From: Opitutales bacterium
GTDB taxonomy: Bacteria > Verrucomicrobiota > Verrucomicrobiia > Opitutales > JAIRKQ01
Length of the DNA: 6,076 bases
Direction of reading: 5' to 3'
NCBI GenBank assembly: GCA_029059365.1
Contig: JAIDVZ010000188.1
Coordinates: 1 to 6,076, forward strand
The notes under the pieces are model-generated. The model was given only the letters and a program-made list of their open reading frames with translations, had not been told where the DNA came from and ran no database searches. Positions 5,823 to 6,076 of this stretch are shown piece by piece (within the stretch, counting starts at the first letter, position 1; every line of letters begins with the position of its first letter). The translations under genes were made by a program, and so were the position numbers.

Positions 5823-6076
5823 TTAAATTTCATATGTCACCAAACAATCACCACGAACATCACACCTGACATCTTCTGCTGTAAATTCGTTGGCAATACT
5901 TTCAAAAATCCCAAGCTGCAATGATTGTCGTTTTAATTGATATTTCACCCCGCTCACTGAAACTATACAGTCAGGCAGCCCAAAAAATCCACATTTAGCC
6001 CCTATCTTTACCCGCAGATTGAGTGACCCATCTCGCAAAAATAAAATACATGCCGATTCCGTAAACATCTGTATTG
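5823..6076 (-). CDS. 3' end of an unrecognised gene (partial at right edge)
   Basis: A minus-strand frame is open from the window edge to TAA at 5825-5823 and shows about 83 residues. An ATG at 6068-6066 could be a start, but the frame continues upstream to the edge (…Ile-Gln-Met) and no ribosome-binding site precedes that ATG. The visible part is therefore more likely the C-terminus of a longer protein. The segment alternates hydrophobic and polar residues (SACILFLRDGSLNLRVKI, CIVSVSGVKYQLKR, CLVTYEI), which suggests a small mostly beta-stranded domain. It has five cysteines and no membrane helix. I do not recognise the family and assign no function. The gene reads toward the tRNA, and a run of nine Ts follows its stop after a few bases without a strong hairpin. 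Coding status is moderately supported by the long open frame in the only part of the window lacking another gene. Confidence 0.6.
   Translation of the reverse strand, partial: IQMFTESACILFLRDGSLNLRVKIGAKCGFFGLPDCIVSVSGVKYQLKRQSLQLGIFESIANEFTAEDVRCDVRGDCLVTYEI

Overview
The window is an AT-rich, gene-dense stretch of bacterial chromosome (about 38-40% GC by eye). Five genes run left to right: lysS, gmk, rsmD, murJ and an amino-acid antiporter of the glutamate/GABA (GadC) family. They are followed by a convergent minus-strand segment holding tRNA-Arg(UCU) and the 3' end of an unrecognised gene. There is no stretch over 300 bases without a gene, and no insertion sequence, phage gene, CRISPR array or rRNA is visible.

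Organism: the protein sequences suggest, but do not prove, a member of the PVC superphylum, possibly Verrucomicrobiota. The hints are the MurJ segment NLFRRLLGEGAL where proteobacteria usually have RRIFAEGAF, the guanylate kinase style around 'VHGHTYYG' and 'DVQG', and an Arg tRNA with a GGGGCAG acceptor strand and encoded CCA. The AT bias, weak Shine-Dalgarno signals and a GadC-like transporter lacking the C-terminal plug would suit a host-associated or intracellular lifestyle. This placement is inference from remembered family patterns; no search was run.

Layout: 1-67 is a short upstream region with a small inverted repeat. lysS (68-1537) charges tRNA-Lys. gmk (1559-2146) follows after 21 bp. 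rsmD (2143-2718) overlaps gmk by ATGA. murJ (2708-4213) overlaps rsmD by about 11 bp. After a 44-bp gap comes the antiporter (4258-5655). On the minus strand, the incoming partial gene stops at 5823. It is followed by a compact promoter (TTGACA, 16 bp, TTTAAG) and tRNA-Arg (5694-5769), whose transcript runs toward the end of the antiporter gene.

The spacing of lysS-gmk-rsmD-murJ is operon-like. The products serve translation (LysRS, 16S rRNA methylation, tRNA-Arg), guanine nucleotide supply and peptidoglycan export (lipid II flipping). The antiporter may be co-transcribed or may have its own weak promoter. I found no convincing new biological system. The points worth a second look are residue changes in LysRS, MurJ and the antiporter, the A43 mismatch in the tRNA, a 17-bp exact repeat shared by rsmD and murJ, and the unidentified gene at the right edge.
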